64,000 nucleotides of DNA, from NCBI RefSeq assembly GCF_005405905.1, contig NZ_BJHU01000025.1:124001-188000 (forward strand), given 5' to 3'. The notes under the pieces are model-generated. The model did not search any database, was not told where the DNA came from, and was given only the letters and a program-made list of their open reading frames with translations. A program made the translations under genes and the position numbers. Origin of the DNA: Acidovorax sp. NB1. GTDB lineage: Bacteria; Pseudomonadota; Gammaproteobacteria; Burkholderiales; Burkholderiaceae_C. Below are positions 29,554 to 38,919 of the stretch, one piece after another (position 1 is the first letter of the stretch; the number at the start of each line of letters is the position of its first letter).

Positions 29554-29588
29554 CTGACACATAAAGTCAGCTTATTTCAGTTTTACTG
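29554..29588. promoter_or_regulatory. Probable LysR operator between PACE and LysR genes
   Basis: Two inverted repeats in the 74-bp divergent gap: CTGAC-7bp-GTCAG (29554-29570) and CAGT-TTT-ACTG (29578-29588). An AT-rich stretch TACTTTATATTCG lies beside the PACE start. Confidence 0.65.
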
Positions 29589-29603
29589 ATAGATCAAACC
29601 GCC

Positions 29604-30545
29604 ATGGCCTTCAACTCCGACAGCGTGCAGGTGTTTCTGACCGTGCTCGACCAGGGCTCGTTTTCGGCCGCCGCGCGGGCGCTGTCGCGCGTGCCATCGG
29701 CCGTGAGCATGACGATGGCGCACCTGGAGGCCGAGCTGGATGTGCAGCTGTTTGACCGCAGCGGCCGCGAGCCCCGCCCCACAGCGGCTGCGCGCGCGCT
29801 GGAGCCCCAGGCGCGGCTGCTGGCCCAGCAGCTGCAGCAGCTCAACGCCCAGGCGCTGGCGCTGACCCAGGGGCTGGAGGAGCGCCTGACCCTGGCCATT
29901 GCCCCCGAGCTGCTGGCCGCGCGCTGGCGGGGGCCGCTGGCGACGCTGGCGCACGAGTACCCGCTGCTGCAGGTGGAGGTGCTGGCCGCGCCGCAGGTGG
30001 ACGCGCTGGCGCTGCTGCACAGCGGGCGGGCGCAGCTGGCGCTGGTGTTCGAGCGGCCCAGCATCGACGGGCGCGAGGGGTTCCAGGAGGTGGGCACCGA
30101 AACCTTGGTGGCCGTGATCGCTCCCGATCACCCCGTGCTGGCCGGGGCCCGCGCCGCCGCCCAGGCGCGCGGCGAGCCGCCCGAGGGCGCGATGCTGCGC
30201 GAGGAGCACCTCACCACCACGCGCCAGATCGTGGTGGCCAGCCGCGACCTGGGGCAGACCGACCCGCGTTTTGTGTTTGCCCGCCACCACTGGCGCACCG
30301 ACAACCACCTGGCCGCGCTGGGCCTGATCGAGGCTGGGCTGGGCTGGGGCTGGCAGCCGCGCGCGCTGGTGCAGCCGCGCATTGCGGCGGGCACGCTGGT
30401 GGAAATGCCGTTTGAAAACCTCAGCAACGGCACGGCGCTGTGGGTGGATGTGGTGTGGTCCAAAGAGCGGCCGCTGGGCCTGGGCGCCGCGCGGTTTGTG
30501 GCGCTGATGCGCGACAGCGCCACGCTGGAAGGGGTGGCGCGGTGA
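29604..30545 (+). CDS. LysR-family transcriptional regulator (likely PACE activator)
   Basis: A 313-residue LysR protein with N-terminal helix-turn-helix (VFLTVLDQGSFSAAARALSR, residues 10-29) and a C-terminal effector domain. It is divergent from the PACE transporter gene by 74 bp with paired inverted repeats, the arrangement in which AceR-type regulators activate efflux in response to the exported amine. The ATG at 29604 lacks a Shine-Dalgarno, suggesting low expression. Confidence 0.92.
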   Translation: MAFNSDSVQVFLTVLDQGSFSAAARALSRVPSAVSMTMAHLEAELDVQLFDRSGREPRPTAAARALEPQARLLAQQLQQLNAQALALTQGLEERLTLAIAPELLAARWRGPLATLAHEYPLLQVEVLAAPQVDALALLHSGRAQLALVFERPSIDGREGFQEVGTETLVAVIAPDHPVLAGARAAAQARGEPPEGAMLREEHLTTTRQIVVASRDLGQTDPRFVFARHHWRTDNHLAALGLIEAGLGWGWQPRALVQPRIAAGTLVEMPFENLSNGTALWVDVVWSKERPLGLGAARFVALMRDSATLEGVAR

Positions 30546-30567
30546 CGCGCTGAAGGCGAAAGATACG

Positions 30568-30634
30568 AGTCAAAAACGGCTTCTCCGCGCGTCCACAATG
30601 CCTTCATAGCTATTGTTTGCATAGCAAACTACGC
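30568..30634 (-). repeat. Dispersed repeat, copy H
   Basis: On the minus strand: TTTGCTATGCAAACAATAGC, then GCATTGTGGACGCGCGGAGA and AGCCGTTTTTGACTC. It supplies the TAG stop codon of the MBL-fold gene. Confidence 0.8.
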
Positions 30635-31432
30635 TTGCACAGCCGCGTATTCGCGGCGCTCGCCGTCCTCGGGCACCCACAGGCGGTCGGCCCAGCCACC
30701 ATCCTCCGCCCGCTGGCGCACGGCGGTGCGGGTGGTGGGGCAGTGGTCCAGCGCCTCCAGGTGGTTGACCACGATGGCGCCCCGGGTGTGCTGCGCGGCC
30801 TCGGCCATGTCGGCCGCGTCCATGAGGATTTCTGCCCCCAGGTCAAAACGCGCGCCACCGGCGGGCAGCACCGCCACCTCGGGCTGCAGGCGCGCCAGGC
30901 AGTCGCGCACGGTGGGCGTGAGCATGGTGTCGCCCGCCAGGTAGACGCTGGGCTCGCCCGGCAGCTCCAGCAGGTAGCCGTGGCCATGCTCCATCAGGCG
31001 GCCCACCCAGCCGGTGCCGTGCACACAGGGGATGGGTGTGATGTGGCCGCCCAGCACCAGCGGCTGGCGCCCCGGCCCCGCCAGCGGCAGCACCTGCAGA
31101 CCCCGCTGCGCAAGGTAGCCCGCATCGCGCGGCATGCACAGCACGGGAATCTGCCGCTCGCGCAGAAAGCGCTTTCCCATGCGGTCCAGGTGGTCGAAGT
31201 GGCCGCGCTGGCAGTGGGTGATGAGGGCGTGGGTCACACGCTGCAGCAGCGCGTCTGTGCCTGCGGGCAGTTCCACGATGGGATTGCGCTGGCGCCCTGC
31301 GCCCAGGTAGCGCAGCGCGGGCAGGCTGCCCCGGGGCGCGAGCATGGGGTCCACCAGCAGGCCCACGGGGCGGCCTTCGGCGGAGGTGAATTCAAGCAAC
31401 ACGGTAGCGTTGCGCAATTGGGTGATCTGCAT
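30629..31432 (-). CDS. MBL-fold metallo-hydrolase (UlaG-like)
   Basis: A 267-residue metallo-beta-lactamase-fold hydrolase. The metal motif reads THCQRGHFDHLD at about 72-83, a variant of THxHxDH with Gln/Arg in place of part of the first histidine pair; further ligands are likely in CVHGTGW and LAGDTMLT. The ATG at 31432 was chosen because the frame continues upstream through another gene without a plausible start. The stop codon lies in a dispersed repeat. It is divergent from a GlxA-type regulator that may control it. The substrate is unknown. Confidence 0.88.
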   Translation of the reverse strand: MQITQLRNATVLLEFTSAEGRPVGLLVDPMLAPRGSLPALRYLGAGRQRNPIVELPAGTDALLQRVTHALITHCQRGHFDHLDRMGKRFLRERQIPVLCMPRDAGYLAQRGLQVLPLAGPGRQPLVLGGHITPIPCVHGTGWVGRLMEHGHGYLLELPGEPSVYLAGDTMLTPTVRDCLARLQPEVAVLPAGGARFDLGAEILMDAADMAEAAQHTRGAIVVNHLEALDHCPTTRTAVRQRAEDGGWADRLWVPEDGERREYAAVQA

Positions 31433-31549
31433 GGCGGGGCTCCAGAGCCGGTGGGAATGCCATGGATTGTTGGGATTCGTGGGTGCGGCGAGAATGGCCA
31501 GGTTGGACAACTTCTTTCCAATTTCTGCCACTCCCACCTGCACCGCACC

Positions 31550-32530
31550 ATGCCCCCGCCATCCTTGCCTCCCCTGCGCCTGGCCCTGCTGCTGTACCCC
31601 GGCTGCATGCCCGCCGGCCTGTTTGCCACGGCCGACCTGGCACGTGCAGCCAACCTGCGCGCGCAGCGCGCTGTGGTCACCACCTGCTGGGCGGGGGTGG
31701 ATCTGGCGCCCGTGCCCACCTGGCAGGGCCCGGCCCTCACGCCCGGCGTGGCGCTGGCGCAGGCCGAGGTGGATGCGGTGCTGGTGCCCGGCCTGTGGCT
31801 GTCGTCGCCCGACGGCTGGCAGGCGCCCGCGCTGCAGCAGCAGCTGGCACCCGCCGTGGCGGCGCTGCGCGCCCTGCCCCGCCGCACCCGGGTGTGGAGC
31901 TACTGCGCCGGGGTGGCGCTGGCCGCCGCCAGCGGCCGCTTGCGCGGGCGCGGCGCCACGGCCACCTGGTGGCTGCGCGCGGCGCTGGAACAGCAGTTTG
32001 GCGCGGTGCATTGGCGCTTTGACGAGCCGCTGGTGGAAGACGGCCCCGCCACCACCGCCGCAGGCGCCAACGGCCACCTGCCGCTGATGCTGCACGCGCT
32101 GGCCCAGCGGCTCGATGCCGCCGCGCTGGGCGACCTGCAGTCGCTGCTGATGCTGCCGCGCCCGCGCACCACCCACCCCGCGTTTGCGGAGCACGACCTG
32201 ATGGCTGTGACCGATCCCACCCTGCGCCGCGCGCTGCTGTGGGTGCAGCGTTGCCCCGCCACCGCGCTGCGCCTGCCCGCGCTGGCCGAGGCGCTGGCGC
32301 TGTCGCCCCGCACACTGGCACGCCGGGTGCAGGCGCACACGGGGCTGTCGGCCGCGCTGTGGATGCGGCGCATCAAGCTGCGCCAGGTGGGCGAGGCGCT
32401 GTGCGACACGCCCCTGCCCCTCAAGCGCATTGCCGAAGATTTGGGCTTTGCCAGCGAGGCGGGCCTGCACCGCGCGTTCCAGCAGGCCACGGGGCAGACG
32501 CCGCTGGCCTACCGCATGGCACATGGTTGA
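31550..32530 (+). CDS. GlxA-family transcriptional regulator (DJ-1/PfpI plus AraC domains)
   Basis: A 326-residue regulator combining an N-terminal DJ-1/PfpI amidotransferase-like sensor (about 8-185, with the nucleophile-elbow-like VWSYCAGVALAA) and a C-terminal AraC helix-turn-helix (about 220-320, LAEALALSPRTLARRVQAHT and KRIAEDLGFASEAGLHRAFQ). The 117 bp to the divergent MBL-fold gene probably hold the shared promoter. Members of this family regulate carnitine, arginine and other amine catabolism. The effector is unknown. Confidence 0.92.
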   Translation: MPPPSLPPLRLALLLYPGCMPAGLFATADLARAANLRAQRAVVTTCWAGVDLAPVPTWQGPALTPGVALAQAEVDAVLVPGLWLSSPDGWQAPALQQQLAPAVAALRALPRRTRVWSYCAGVALAAASGRLRGRGATATWWLRAALEQQFGAVHWRFDEPLVEDGPATTAAGANGHLPLMLHALAQRLDAAALGDLQSLLMLPRPRTTHPAFAEHDLMAVTDPTLRRALLWVQRCPATALRLPALAEALALSPRTLARRVQAHTGLSAALWMRRIKLRQVGEALCDTPLPLKRIAEDLGFASEAGLHRAFQQATGQTPLAYRMAHG

Positions 32531-32659
32531 AGGCCCCGGATTGACAGTCAGCCGGTGGTCGCGGCATCGTTCACCCGAAGGATGCCGCCGGGCGCAAGGT
32601 TTGCGAACATGCCCCGCCCACCCACACCCACACCCACAGCGCAACAACAGGACCCCGCC

Positions 32660-33064
32660 ATGACCGCCACCACCCACACCGCCACCTGCCACTGCGGCGC
32701 CGTTGCCGTCGAAGCCACACTGGACCTGGCCCAGCCCACCTACCGCTGCAACTGCAGCATCTGCCGCCGCACCCGCTTCTGGCCTGCGGTGGCCTTGCCG
32801 GGCGGCTTTCGCATCGTGCGGGGGCAGGATGACCTCACGCGCTACACCTTTGGCAGCCACAAGAACCACCACTACTTCTGCCGCCACTGCGGCGTGCGCG
32901 TGTTTGGCCACGGCGCCGAGACACCCATGGGCGAGATGTATGGCGTGAACGTGGGCTGCATCGATGGCCTGGCGGACGAAGACCTGGCGCGCCTGGCCGT
33001 GGTGCGGGTGGACGGGCTGCACGACCAGTGGCAGCAGGCACCGGCGCACAGCGGGTATCTTTGA
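32660..33064 (+). CDS. GFA (glutathione-dependent formaldehyde-activating) family protein
   Basis: A 134-residue zinc-binding protein of the GFA/CENP-V family. Zinc ligands are CHCGAV, CNCSICRRT and CRHCGVRVF, spaced as in the family. ATG 32660 follows a weak AGGA; the longer frame adds a Pro-rich leader. It may bind glutathione adducts or small aldehydes; many members have no proven activity. It precedes the PPK2 gene by 51 bp and may be co-transcribed. Confidence 0.9.
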   Translation: MTATTHTATCHCGAVAVEATLDLAQPTYRCNCSICRRTRFWPAVALPGGFRIVRGQDDLTRYTFGSHKNHHYFCRHCGVRVFGHGAETPMGEMYGVNVGCIDGLADEDLARLAVVRVDGLHDQWQQAPAHSGYL

Positions 33065-33115
33065 GGACCTGTTGAAATTACCGGCGCACCGCGCCGCACT
33101 GCCAGGAGCCCGCCC

Positions 33116-33961
33116 GTGCCTTCACCGTTTGCCACCACCCCGTCCTCCCTGCTGCAGCGCCTGCAGCCCTGGCAGCCGCCGGGCAAGCCCATGTCACTGG
33201 ACGACATTGACCCCGGCGCCAAGCCCTTCTCGCTGGGCGACAAGGCCCGCGACAAGGCGGCGGTGGAGGAGCTGGCGGTGGAGCTGGATGCGCTGCAGAA
33301 CCTGTTCTACGCCGACAAGCGCTACAAGCTGCTGGTGGTGCTGCAGGGCACGGATACCTCGGGCAAGGACGGCACGATCCGGGGCGTGTTCGGCCGCATG
33401 AGCGCCCTGGGCGTGCACGCCGTGGGCTGGAAGGCGCCCACCGAGACCGAGCGCGCCCACGACTACCTCTGGCGCATCCACCAGCAGGTGCCGCAGGCGG
33501 GCGACATCACCGTGTTCAACCGCAGCCACTATGAGGACGTGCTGGTGCCCGTGGTCAACGGCTGGATCACGCCCGAGCAGCACCAGCAGCGGCTGGCGCA
33601 CATCAACGACTTTGAACGCATGCTCAGCGAGACGGGCACCATCGTGCTGAAGTTTCTGCTGCACATCGGCAAGGACGAGCAGCGCGAGCGCCTGCAGGAG
33701 CGGCTGGACGACCCCGCCAAGCACTGGAAATTCAGCATGGGCGACATCGATGCGCGCAAGCAGTGGGCCGACTACCGCCGCGCCTACAACACGCTGCTGG
33801 CGGCCACCCACACGCCCTGGGCGCCCTGGACCATCGTGCCCGCCGATTCCAAGACGCACCGCAATCTGATGATTGCCACGGTGCTGCGTGCGGTGCTGCA
33901 GAACCTGGACCTGCGCTACCCGGCGGGCGACCCGGCGCTGGCGCATGTCACCGTCGCGTAG
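33116..33961 (+). CDS. ppk2: Polyphosphate kinase 2 family protein
   Basis: A 281-residue PPK2 enzyme, which transfers phosphate between polyphosphate and nucleotides. Walker A reads GTDTSGKDGT at about 77-86 and Walker B FNRSHYEDVL at about 130-139; the lid has conserved Arg residues near EQRERLQERL. The single-domain length and pattern fit class III or class I one-domain members that phosphorylate AMP or ADP/GDP. The start is a GTG with a good AGGAG upstream. It ends before a strong terminator. Confidence 0.93.
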   Translation: MPSPFATTPSSLLQRLQPWQPPGKPMSLDDIDPGAKPFSLGDKARDKAAVEELAVELDALQNLFYADKRYKLLVVLQGTDTSGKDGTIRGVFGRMSALGVHAVGWKAPTETERAHDYLWRIHQQVPQAGDITVFNRSHYEDVLVPVVNGWITPEQHQQRLAHINDFERMLSETGTIVLKFLLHIGKDEQRERLQERLDDPAKHWKFSMGDIDARKQWADYRRAYNTLLAATHTPWAPWTIVPADSKTHRNLMIATVLRAVLQNLDLRYPAGDPALAHVTVA

Positions 33962-33994
33962 GCCTGCCAAGCAGGGCCCGGGCAGCCCCTGAGC

Positions 33995-34041
33995 GGGGCC
34001 AGGCAACGCGCCTTTCAGCGCGCTCCGGGGCCCCTTTTTTT
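33995..34041 (+). terminator. Rho-independent terminator after ppk2
   Basis: Outer stem GGGGCC (33995-34000) with GGCCCC (34029-34034), inner stem CGCGC with GCGCG around loop CTTTCA, followed by seven Ts. Confidence 0.75.
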
Positions 34042-34177
34042 GCTGCAGCGCCGCATAAACAGGTGCTTTCCACTGGTTATGCATTATTTGCATAGCACTC
34101 AAACACTCCGGCCTTAGACAGCGTGCAACCGCAGGCATAAGCTTCGCGGCTTGAACTGATCCCACAAGGAATTCACC

Positions 34178-35482
34178 ATGTCTTCACCCACTGGCGCTGC
34201 CAGCCCCACCCACTCCCTGCCCTCGTACCTGCAGGCCGACCACCTCGGCCCCTGGGGCAACTACCTGCAGCAGGTGGACCGCGTCACCCCTTACCTGGGC
34301 AACCTGGCGCGTTGGGTGGAAACGCTCAAGCGCCCCAAGCGCATCCTGATCGTGGACGTGCCGATCGAGCTGGACAACGGCACCATCGCCCACTACGAAG
34401 GCTACCGCGTGCAGCACAACCTGAGCCGGGGCCCCGGCAAGGGCGGCGTGCGTTTTCACCAGGACGTGACGCTGTCCGAGGTGATGGCCCTGTCGGCCTG
34501 GATGTCGGTGAAGAATGCTGCGGTGAACGTGCCCTACGGCGGTGCCAAGGGCGGCATCCGCGTGGACCCCAAGAAGCTGTCGATGGGTGAGCTGGAGCGC
34601 CTGACGCGCCGCTACACCAGCGAAATCGGCTTGCTGATCGGCCCCTCCAAGGACATCCCCGCCCCCGACGTGAACACCAACGGCCAGGTCATGGCCTGGA
34701 TGATGGACACGTACTCGATGAACGTGGGCGCCACCGCCACCGGCGTGGTCACCGGCAAGCCCGTGGACCTGGGCGGCTCGCTGGGCCGTGTCGAAGCCAC
34801 CGGCCGGGGTGTGTTCACCGTGGGCGTGGAAGCCGCCAAGCTGACCGGCCTGCATCTGGACGGCGCCCGCGTGGCCGTGCAGGGCTTTGGCAACGTGGGC
34901 GGGATTGCCGCCAAGCTGTTTGCCGAAGCCGGCGCCAAGGTGGTGGCCGTGCAAGACCACACCGGCACCATCTTCAACAGCAAGGGCGTGGATGTGCCCG
35001 CATTGCTGGCGCATGTGAAGACCCGGGGCGGCGTGGGCGGCTTTGCTGGCGCCGACGTGATGAAGGCCGAGGAGTTCTGGGGCGTGGATTGCGAGATCCT
35101 GATCCCTGCCGCACTCGAAGGCCAGATCACCAAAGACAACGCGGGCCAGATCAAGGCCAAGCTCGTGATCGAAGGCGCCAACGGCCCCACGACCACCGAG
35201 GCCGACGACATCCTGCACGACAAGGGCGTGCTGGTGCTGCCCGACGTGATCGCCAACGCTGGCGGCGTGACGGTGAGCTACTTTGAGTGGGTGCAGGATT
35301 TCTCCAGCTTCTTCTGGAGCGAGGACGAGATCAACGCCCGCTTGGTGCGCATCATGCAAGAGGCCTTTGCGGGCATCTGGCAGGTGGCGCAAGAGCACAA
35401 GGTGAGCCTGCGCACCGCCACCTTCATCGTGGCCTGCCAGCGCATCCTGCACGCCCGCGAAATGCGTGGCCTGTACCCATAA
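34178..35482 (+). CDS. gdhA: Glutamate dehydrogenase (Glu/Leu/Phe/Val dehydrogenase family)
   Basis: A 434-residue hexameric-type dehydrogenase converting glutamate and 2-oxoglutarate plus ammonia. [10 protein letters not shown] and [16 protein letters not shown] contain the substrate-binding and catalytic lysines; the nucleotide fold starts at [11 protein letters not shown] (about 229). The C-terminal SYFEWVQD is typical. AAGGA precedes ATG 34178. It stands alone between terminators. It could assimilate ammonia released by ring cleavage upstream, though no direct link is visible. Confidence 0.95.
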   Translation: MSSPTGAASPTHSLPSYLQADHLGPWGNYLQQVDRVTPYLGNLARWVETLKRPKRILIVDVPIELDNGTIAHYEGYRVQHNLSRGPGKGGVRFHQDVTLSEVMALSAWMSVKNAAVNVPYGGAKGGIRVDPKKLSMGELERLTRRYTSEIGLLIGPSKDIPAPDVNTNGQVMAWMMDTYSMNVGATATGVVTGKPVDLGGSLGRVEATGRGVFTVGVEAAKLTGLHLDGARVAVQGFGNVGGIAAKLFAEAGAKVVAVQDHTGTIFNSKGVDVPALLAHVKTRGGVGGFAGADVMKAEEFWGVDCEILIPAALEGQITKDNAGQIKAKLVIEGANGPTTTEADDILHDKGVLVLPDVIANAGGVTVSYFEWVQDFSSFFWSEDEINARLVRIMQEAFAGIWQVAQEHKVSLRTATFIVACQRILHAREMRGLYP

Positions 35483-35538
35483 GCCTTCGCCCGTGATTCA
35501 GGCCAACGTCCCTGACCCGGGACAGGCCTGCACACCCA

Positions 35539-35575
35539 CCGCCAGCCGCTGCGATCCAGCCCTGGCGGTTTTTTT
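35539..35575 (+). terminator. Rho-independent terminator after gdhA
   Basis: Seven-bp stem CCGCCAG (35539-35545) with CTGGCGG (35562-35568), then seven Ts. The rest of the 316-bp gap to the next gene (35576-35798) shows no ORF; it must hold the promoter of the ligase-transporter pair. Confidence 0.88.
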
Positions 35576-35798
35576 CTGGCCGGTACATCGCCCGGCATCC
35601 GGCGGCCGACCTGCGATTTGTTGTGCTGCGGCGACGCGGACCCCGATATATGCCCGCCGTTGGTGGGGCCAGAACGACCGCGCAGGCGAATCCGAAACAC
35701 AAAGATACGTACGCATACAAATGGTCATGTCTTGACACGCCTCGGCGTGAAAAACTTCCTGGACACAGTTTCAACAAGCCCTCTCCAGGGAGACTCCG

Positions 35799-37454
35799 AT
35801 GGCTTTTCCATCCTTGCGCAGCCTTGTCGCGCGTTTTCTGCTCAACCGCCTGCGCACCGCGCGCTCGGTGGCGCGCCTGGCCTACCGGCGCTATGCCCAC
35901 AAGCCTGCGCTGATTGACCGGCGCGGCACCCTCACCTACGCGCAGCTGCAGGAGCGCGTGTATCGCCTGCAGGCCTGGATGCAGGCCCAGGGCGTGAAGA
36001 AGGGCGACGTGGTCTTCACCTGGCTGCCCGAAACCGGCGAGCAGTACGAAACCCGGCTGGCCACCTTCGAGAACGGCACCATCTTTGCGAGCTTTCACAA
36101 GCACCTGCCCGCCGACGCGGCGCTCACCACCATGGGCCGCGTCAAGCCCACGGTGTTCATCCACGACCCGCTGCTGAGCGCCCCCATCCTGCAGGCCGTG
36201 CGCGAACAGCTGCCCGGCCTGCGCGTGCTGGCGCTGGGGGATGAATACGAACAGGCCCTGGCGCAGCACGCCCCCGCAGCAGGCACGGCCGACGTGCACG
36301 AGGACGACGTGTTTGCCCTGCACATGACCTCGGGCACCACGGGGCTGCCCAAGTCTATCGGCTACAGCAACCGCAAGTACCTGGACAGCGTGCGCCTGAT
36401 CTCGCGCGCCATCGACTTCAAGCCCCCGGCCAACGGGCCGGACGTGAACATGCTGGGCCTGCCGCTCACCGGCCCGGGCTCGGGCCTGGTGCTGCCCACA
36501 CTGCTGGCAGGCGCGGCGCTGGTGATGCCCGAGGACTTCCGCGCCACCACGCTGGCCGGGCTGATCCAGAAGCACCGCGTGTCGCGCGCGTTCCTGTCGC
36601 CCTCGGCCATCATTGACCTGCTGGACGAGCCCACGCTGGACCAGTACGACCTGTCGTCCCTGACCCACGTGCCCTACGGCTCGGAGATGATGCCCGCGCC
36701 CAAGATCGCCGAGGCCATCCGCCGCTTCGGGCCCATCTTTCAGCAGGGCTATGGCTGCCTGGAGGCCCTGCCCCCCATCACCTGGCTGCTGCCGCACGAG
36801 CATGTGGACGCGCAGGGCAACCCGCTAGGCAACGACATCCTCTCCACCGTGGGCCGCGTGATGCCGGGGGTAGACGTGGTGATCCGCGACGATCAGTTTG
36901 CGCCGCTGCCCCCGGGCCAGATGGGTCTGATCACCGTGATGACGCCGGTGCGGTTTGAGGGCTACTGGCTCGACCCCGAAAAGACCAGCGAAACCCTGCG
37001 CGATGGCTGGGTGGTGATGGGCGATGTGGGCTACTTTGATGCGGCGGGCTACCTGCATGTGCTGGGCCGCAGCGCCGACCGCGTGGCGCGCCACGGCCAC
37101 GCGCTCAACCCGCGTGAGATCGAAGAGGTGGCGCATTGCCACCCCGCCGTGAAGGAGGCCTGCCTGGTGCAACACGGCAGCGCCGCCGTGCTGGTGGTGA
37201 GCCTGCGGCAAAGCTGGCGCAGCGACCGCAGCACACAGCCGCTGGAACATGATCTGGCGGAATTCCTGGTGCAGCACCTGCCTGTGGAGATGCAGCCCGA
37301 CGATGTGCGCGTGGTACCCGAGATCCCGCGCAGTTTCCTCAACAAGATGCTGCGCCGCGAAGTGCGCCTGATGCTGGAGGCCGCCCCGCCCCGAACACTG
37401 GCCCCTGCGGTCGCCGACCACATCACCGGTCAACCCGCAGCCGCGCACCCATGA
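35799..37454 (+). CDS. Class I adenylate-forming (AMP-binding) ligase
   Basis: A 551-residue ANL-superfamily enzyme. The AMP motif HMTSGTTGLPKSIG is at about 174-187. The usual YGxTE motif is replaced by QGYGCLEALPP, and the C-terminal catalytic-lysine region reads SFLNKMLRREVR instead of the common TxxGKxxR form. These departures suggest a specialised acyl-AMP or acyl-CoA ligase, not a housekeeping fatty-acid ligase. GGGAG precedes ATG 35799. Its stop overlaps the start of the MFS gene (ATGA, 37451-37454), so ligase and carrier are translationally coupled. The substrate is unknown. Confidence 0.9.
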   Translation: MAFPSLRSLVARFLLNRLRTARSVARLAYRRYAHKPALIDRRGTLTYAQLQERVYRLQAWMQAQGVKKGDVVFTWLPETGEQYETRLATFENGTIFASFHKHLPADAALTTMGRVKPTVFIHDPLLSAPILQAVREQLPGLRVLALGDEYEQALAQHAPAAGTADVHEDDVFALHMTSGTTGLPKSIGYSNRKYLDSVRLISRAIDFKPPANGPDVNMLGLPLTGPGSGLVLPTLLAGAALVMPEDFRATTLAGLIQKHRVSRAFLSPSAIIDLLDEPTLDQYDLSSLTHVPYGSEMMPAPKIAEAIRRFGPIFQQGYGCLEALPPITWLLPHEHVDAQGNPLGNDILSTVGRVMPGVDVVIRDDQFAPLPPGQMGLITVMTPVRFEGYWLDPEKTSETLRDGWVVMGDVGYFDAAGYLHVLGRSADRVARHGHALNPREIEEVAHCHPAVKEACLVQHGSAAVLVVSLRQSWRSDRSTQPLEHDLAEFLVQHLPVEMQPDDVRVVPEIPRSFLNKMLRREVRLMLEAAPPRTLAPAVADHITGQPAAAHP

Positions 37455-38815
37455 GCCCCTCCGCGAGCCGCCTGAGCCTGGGCACCAAACTCGGCTACGC
37501 CGTGGGCAATGTCGGCCTGCAGATGCTGATTGCCGCCATGAGTTTTCTGCTCATGATCTTCTACACCGACGTGGCCCTGGTGCCGCCCGCCGTGGCGGGC
37601 GCGGCGCTGCTGGTGGGCAAGGTGTGGGACACCATCAACGACCCGCTGTTTGGCTGGATGACCGACCGCACCCGCTCACGCCATGGCCGCCACCGCGTGT
37701 ACCTGATCTACGGCGCGATTCCGCTGGGGCTGGCGGCGGCCGCCGTGTGGATGGTGCCGCCAGGCCTCTCGCCCGTGGCCGCATTCCTGTGGATCGCCAT
37801 CACCTACACCGTGTTCGACACCATGATGACCCTGGTGCAGCTGCCCTACCAGGCCATGGCCGCGAACATGACGCAGGACTATGACGAGCGCACCAGCCTC
37901 ACGGCGTTTGCGTCGATGGGCGCGCTGCTGGGTTTTTTTGCGGGCAGCGTGCTCATGCCCGTGCTGGTGCGCGCCGCGCCCGATGCGCGCACGGGCTACG
38001 CGCTGGCGGGCGCCGTGTTTGGCCTGGTGGCGGGCGTGGCCGTGGCCGTGGTGGCCTGGCGCGTGCGCGAGCCTGCAGCCAGTGCCCCACCGGCCACCGA
38101 GGCCCACGCACCGCCCCTGTGGGCCAGCGTGCGCGCCACGCTGGGCACCACGCTGCACAACCGCCCTTTTCTGCTGCTGATGAGTGCCGCCACCCTGGTG
38201 CGCCTGGGCCTCACGCTGGTGCAGGCCTCGCTGGCCTACTTCGTGATCTACCAGCTGCAGGGCGACAAGGGCGACCTGCCCCGCTTCATGGGCACCCTGC
38301 TCGGGGTGGTGGGGCTGTCGCTGTTTGTGTGGAAGGTGGTGGTAGACCGCTGGGAGAAGAACCGGGCCTACATCCTCGGGCTGGTGTTGTGCGCAGCCGG
38401 GCTGCTGGCGCTGTACTGGGTGAAGCCCGGTGACCAGCACCTGATGACCACGATCCTGGTGGTGGTGGGCATCGGCATGGGCGCGCACTGGATCGTGCCC
38501 TTTGCCATGGTGCCCGACACCATCGACCACGGCCACATGCAGGCGGGCGAGCGCCAGACGGGCATGTACTACGGGCTCTACGGCCTGATGGACAAGCTAG
38601 CGCGCACGCTCGCCACGGTGCTGGTGGCAGGCATGTTGGACGTGACGGGTTATGTGCCGAATGTGGTGCAGTCGGCCGATGCACTGCAGGGCATCACCCT
38701 GATGACCGGCGTGCTGCCCGGTCTGTGTCTGGTGCTGGCGATTCCGCTGCTGCTGGCGTACCCCATCACGCGCTCGCGCCACGCAGAGATTCGGGGCCAC
38801 ACCGGCATGCGCTGA
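37451..38815 (+). CDS. MFS transporter, GPH (glycoside-pentoside-hexuronide) family
   Basis: A 454-residue carrier with about twelve transmembrane helices. It starts LGTKLGYAVGNVGLQMLI and has the GPH-type DTINDPLFGWMTDRTRSRHG loop at about 60-79. The second half contains AHWIVPFAMVPDTIDHGHMQ. GPH members usually co-transport sugars with cations, but here the gene is coupled by a four-base overlap to an adenylate-forming ligase, so a carboxylate substrate is possible. Confidence 0.92.
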   Translation: MSPSASRLSLGTKLGYAVGNVGLQMLIAAMSFLLMIFYTDVALVPPAVAGAALLVGKVWDTINDPLFGWMTDRTRSRHGRHRVYLIYGAIPLGLAAAAVWMVPPGLSPVAAFLWIAITYTVFDTMMTLVQLPYQAMAANMTQDYDERTSLTAFASMGALLGFFAGSVLMPVLVRAAPDARTGYALAGAVFGLVAGVAVAVVAWRVREPAASAPPATEAHAPPLWASVRATLGTTLHNRPFLLLMSAATLVRLGLTLVQASLAYFVIYQLQGDKGDLPRFMGTLLGVVGLSLFVWKVVVDRWEKNRAYILGLVLCAAGLLALYWVKPGDQHLMTTILVVVGIGMGAHWIVPFAMVPDTIDHGHMQAGERQTGMYYGLYGLMDKLARTLATVLVAGMLDVTGYVPNVVQSADALQGITLMTGVLPGLCLVLAIPLLLAYPITRSRHAEIRGHTGMR

Positions 38816-38919
38816 TCCTGCGCAAAGCCTGGGTGGAGGGTTTTTGCGCGCAGGAGCGCCGCCGCCTGCGGGGATCGTGTACCTTCGAGCAGCCCCACCC
38901 GGTTCCCTGCACCACCCCC

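Noticed and set aside
30629-33049. An uninterrupted minus-strand frame of over 800 codons
   Set aside because: Only the part from ATG 31432 down encodes a recognisable MBL-fold protein. The upstream part is antisense to the GlxA-type and GFA genes and is low-complexity Gly/Arg/Ala text, a by-product of high GC.
34041-34100. A possible ninth copy of the dispersed repeat after ppk2
   Set aside because: Only a TGCTATGCAAATAATGCATA-like piece is recognisable; the central and T-rich parts do not align well enough.
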